From: Senegalimassilia sp003474385
Lineage (GTDB): Bacteria > Actinomycetota > Coriobacteriia > Coriobacteriales > Eggerthellaceae
Reading direction: 5' to 3'
Assembly: GCF_003474385.1 (NCBI RefSeq)
Contig: NZ_QUCY01000008.1
Coordinates: 1 to 64,000, forward strand
DNA: 64,000 nt
Part shown: one piece after another, positions 63,775 through 64,000 of the stretch
How the letters are laid out: each line of letters starts with the position of its first letter
Position numbering within the stretch: position 1 is the stretch's first letter
Translations under genes and position numbers: made by a program
Notes under the pieces: generated by a model
Seen by the model: the letters and a program-made list of their open reading frames with translations, nothing else
What the model was told of the DNA's origin: nothing
The model's database searches: none

Positions 63775-64000
63775 ATGTTTTCTAACAAACTTCAAATGAA
63801 CCCGAGCAGCCGCCCTCGCCACCGCTTGCCGCTGACCGTCGCCTTGAGCGCGACGTTGGCCTTCGCAAGCGTGCCGGTCGCGGGCATGGCTCAGCGAACC
63901 GCATGGGCAGAGGACATCGACACGAACGTGCAGGCAGACGCCGCACAACAGGAGGTCGAGCGCACTGCCGCCGAGTACGACCAGGCCATAAGCCGCATCG
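63775..64000 (+). CDS. Secreted protein, partial (cut by window end)
   Basis: The first 75 codons of an exported protein. A basic start, a hydrophobic core (LTVALSATLAFASVPVAG) and a cleavage site near AWAED form a signal peptide; the mature part opens with a Gln/Glu/Ala-rich heptad-like stretch (QQEVERTAAEYDQAISRI), as in NlpC/P60 hydrolases. AAGGA lies 7 nt before the ATG. Full function cannot be told. Confidence 0.75.
   Translation, partial: MFSNKLQMNPSSRPRHRLPLTVALSATLAFASVPVAGMAQRTAWAEDIDTNVQADAAQQEVERTAAEYDQAISRI

Overview
This window looks like part of a high-GC Actinobacteriota chromosome, most probably a gut Coriobacteriia/Eggerthellaceae-type anaerobe. The signs are third-position GC bias, strong AGGAGG-type ribosome sites mixed with GTG starts and a possible leaderless start, a Rho with a long basic N-terminal extension, DUF3793, DUF2797 and a FeoB-associated Cys-rich protein next to housekeeping genes. 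Family-level placement is inference. A run of 10 Ns at 46254-46263 shows a draft assembly join.

Layout: 0.2-2.3 kb engB facing a secreted NlpC/P60 hydrolase; 2.5-7.9 kb rnhA, a divergent methionyl-tRNA synthetase paralog, rho and a transaldolase (the last three in one operon); 8.4-16.1 kb a histidine operon hisZG-D-C-B-H-A-F-I with a HisZ-HisG fusion and no hisE; 16.4-20.6 kb a DUF2797 protein, an alanine/Na+ symporter and a HemN/HemW-like radical SAM protein; 20.7-25.0 kb an FMN-riboswitch-controlled ribD-ribE-ribBA-ribH operon; 25.2-32.5 kb a VanZ-like protein, a lipid kinase, moaC, moaA and the molybdate transporter modA-modB-modC.

The most unusual stretch is 32.6-39.0 kb on the minus strand. 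It holds a SpoIIE/RsbU-type membrane phosphatase that also carries a kinase-like ATPase domain, a STAS anti-anti-sigma-like protein, a GH3-family acyl-adenylating enzyme, and a MATE exporter fused to an RsbW-like ATPase domain. This reads as partner-switching control attached to an enzyme-exporter pair. Two of its four genes are interrupted here: in-frame amber codons at 35242 and 38242, a frameshift in GH3 and a probable 5' frameshift in the phosphatase. Downstream of nnrD, 40.3-43.3 kb is an accessory island with an IS3-type transposase fragment, a DUF559-like nuclease-fold protein, tandem repeats, and two copies of a 200-bp element made of long hairpins whose arms differ in sequence but keep pairing.

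The rest is core metabolism: acpS and glmS (43.3-45.9 kb), ridA and threonine deaminase (46.3-48.1 kb), an AEC transporter, DUF3793 with flavodoxin, metY, two membrane proteins, a preQ1-riboswitch-controlled queD-queE-queC-queF operon (54.1-57.0 kb), a HAD phosphatase, tRNA-Ala, and a metG-tatD-flavoprotein-ksgA-veg series (58.3-63.5 kb). A second dispersed repeat (core GGACACTTAACGCTACGT) occurs at several intergenic sites between 57.0 and 61.9 kb. The window ends inside a secreted protein gene that starts at 63775.
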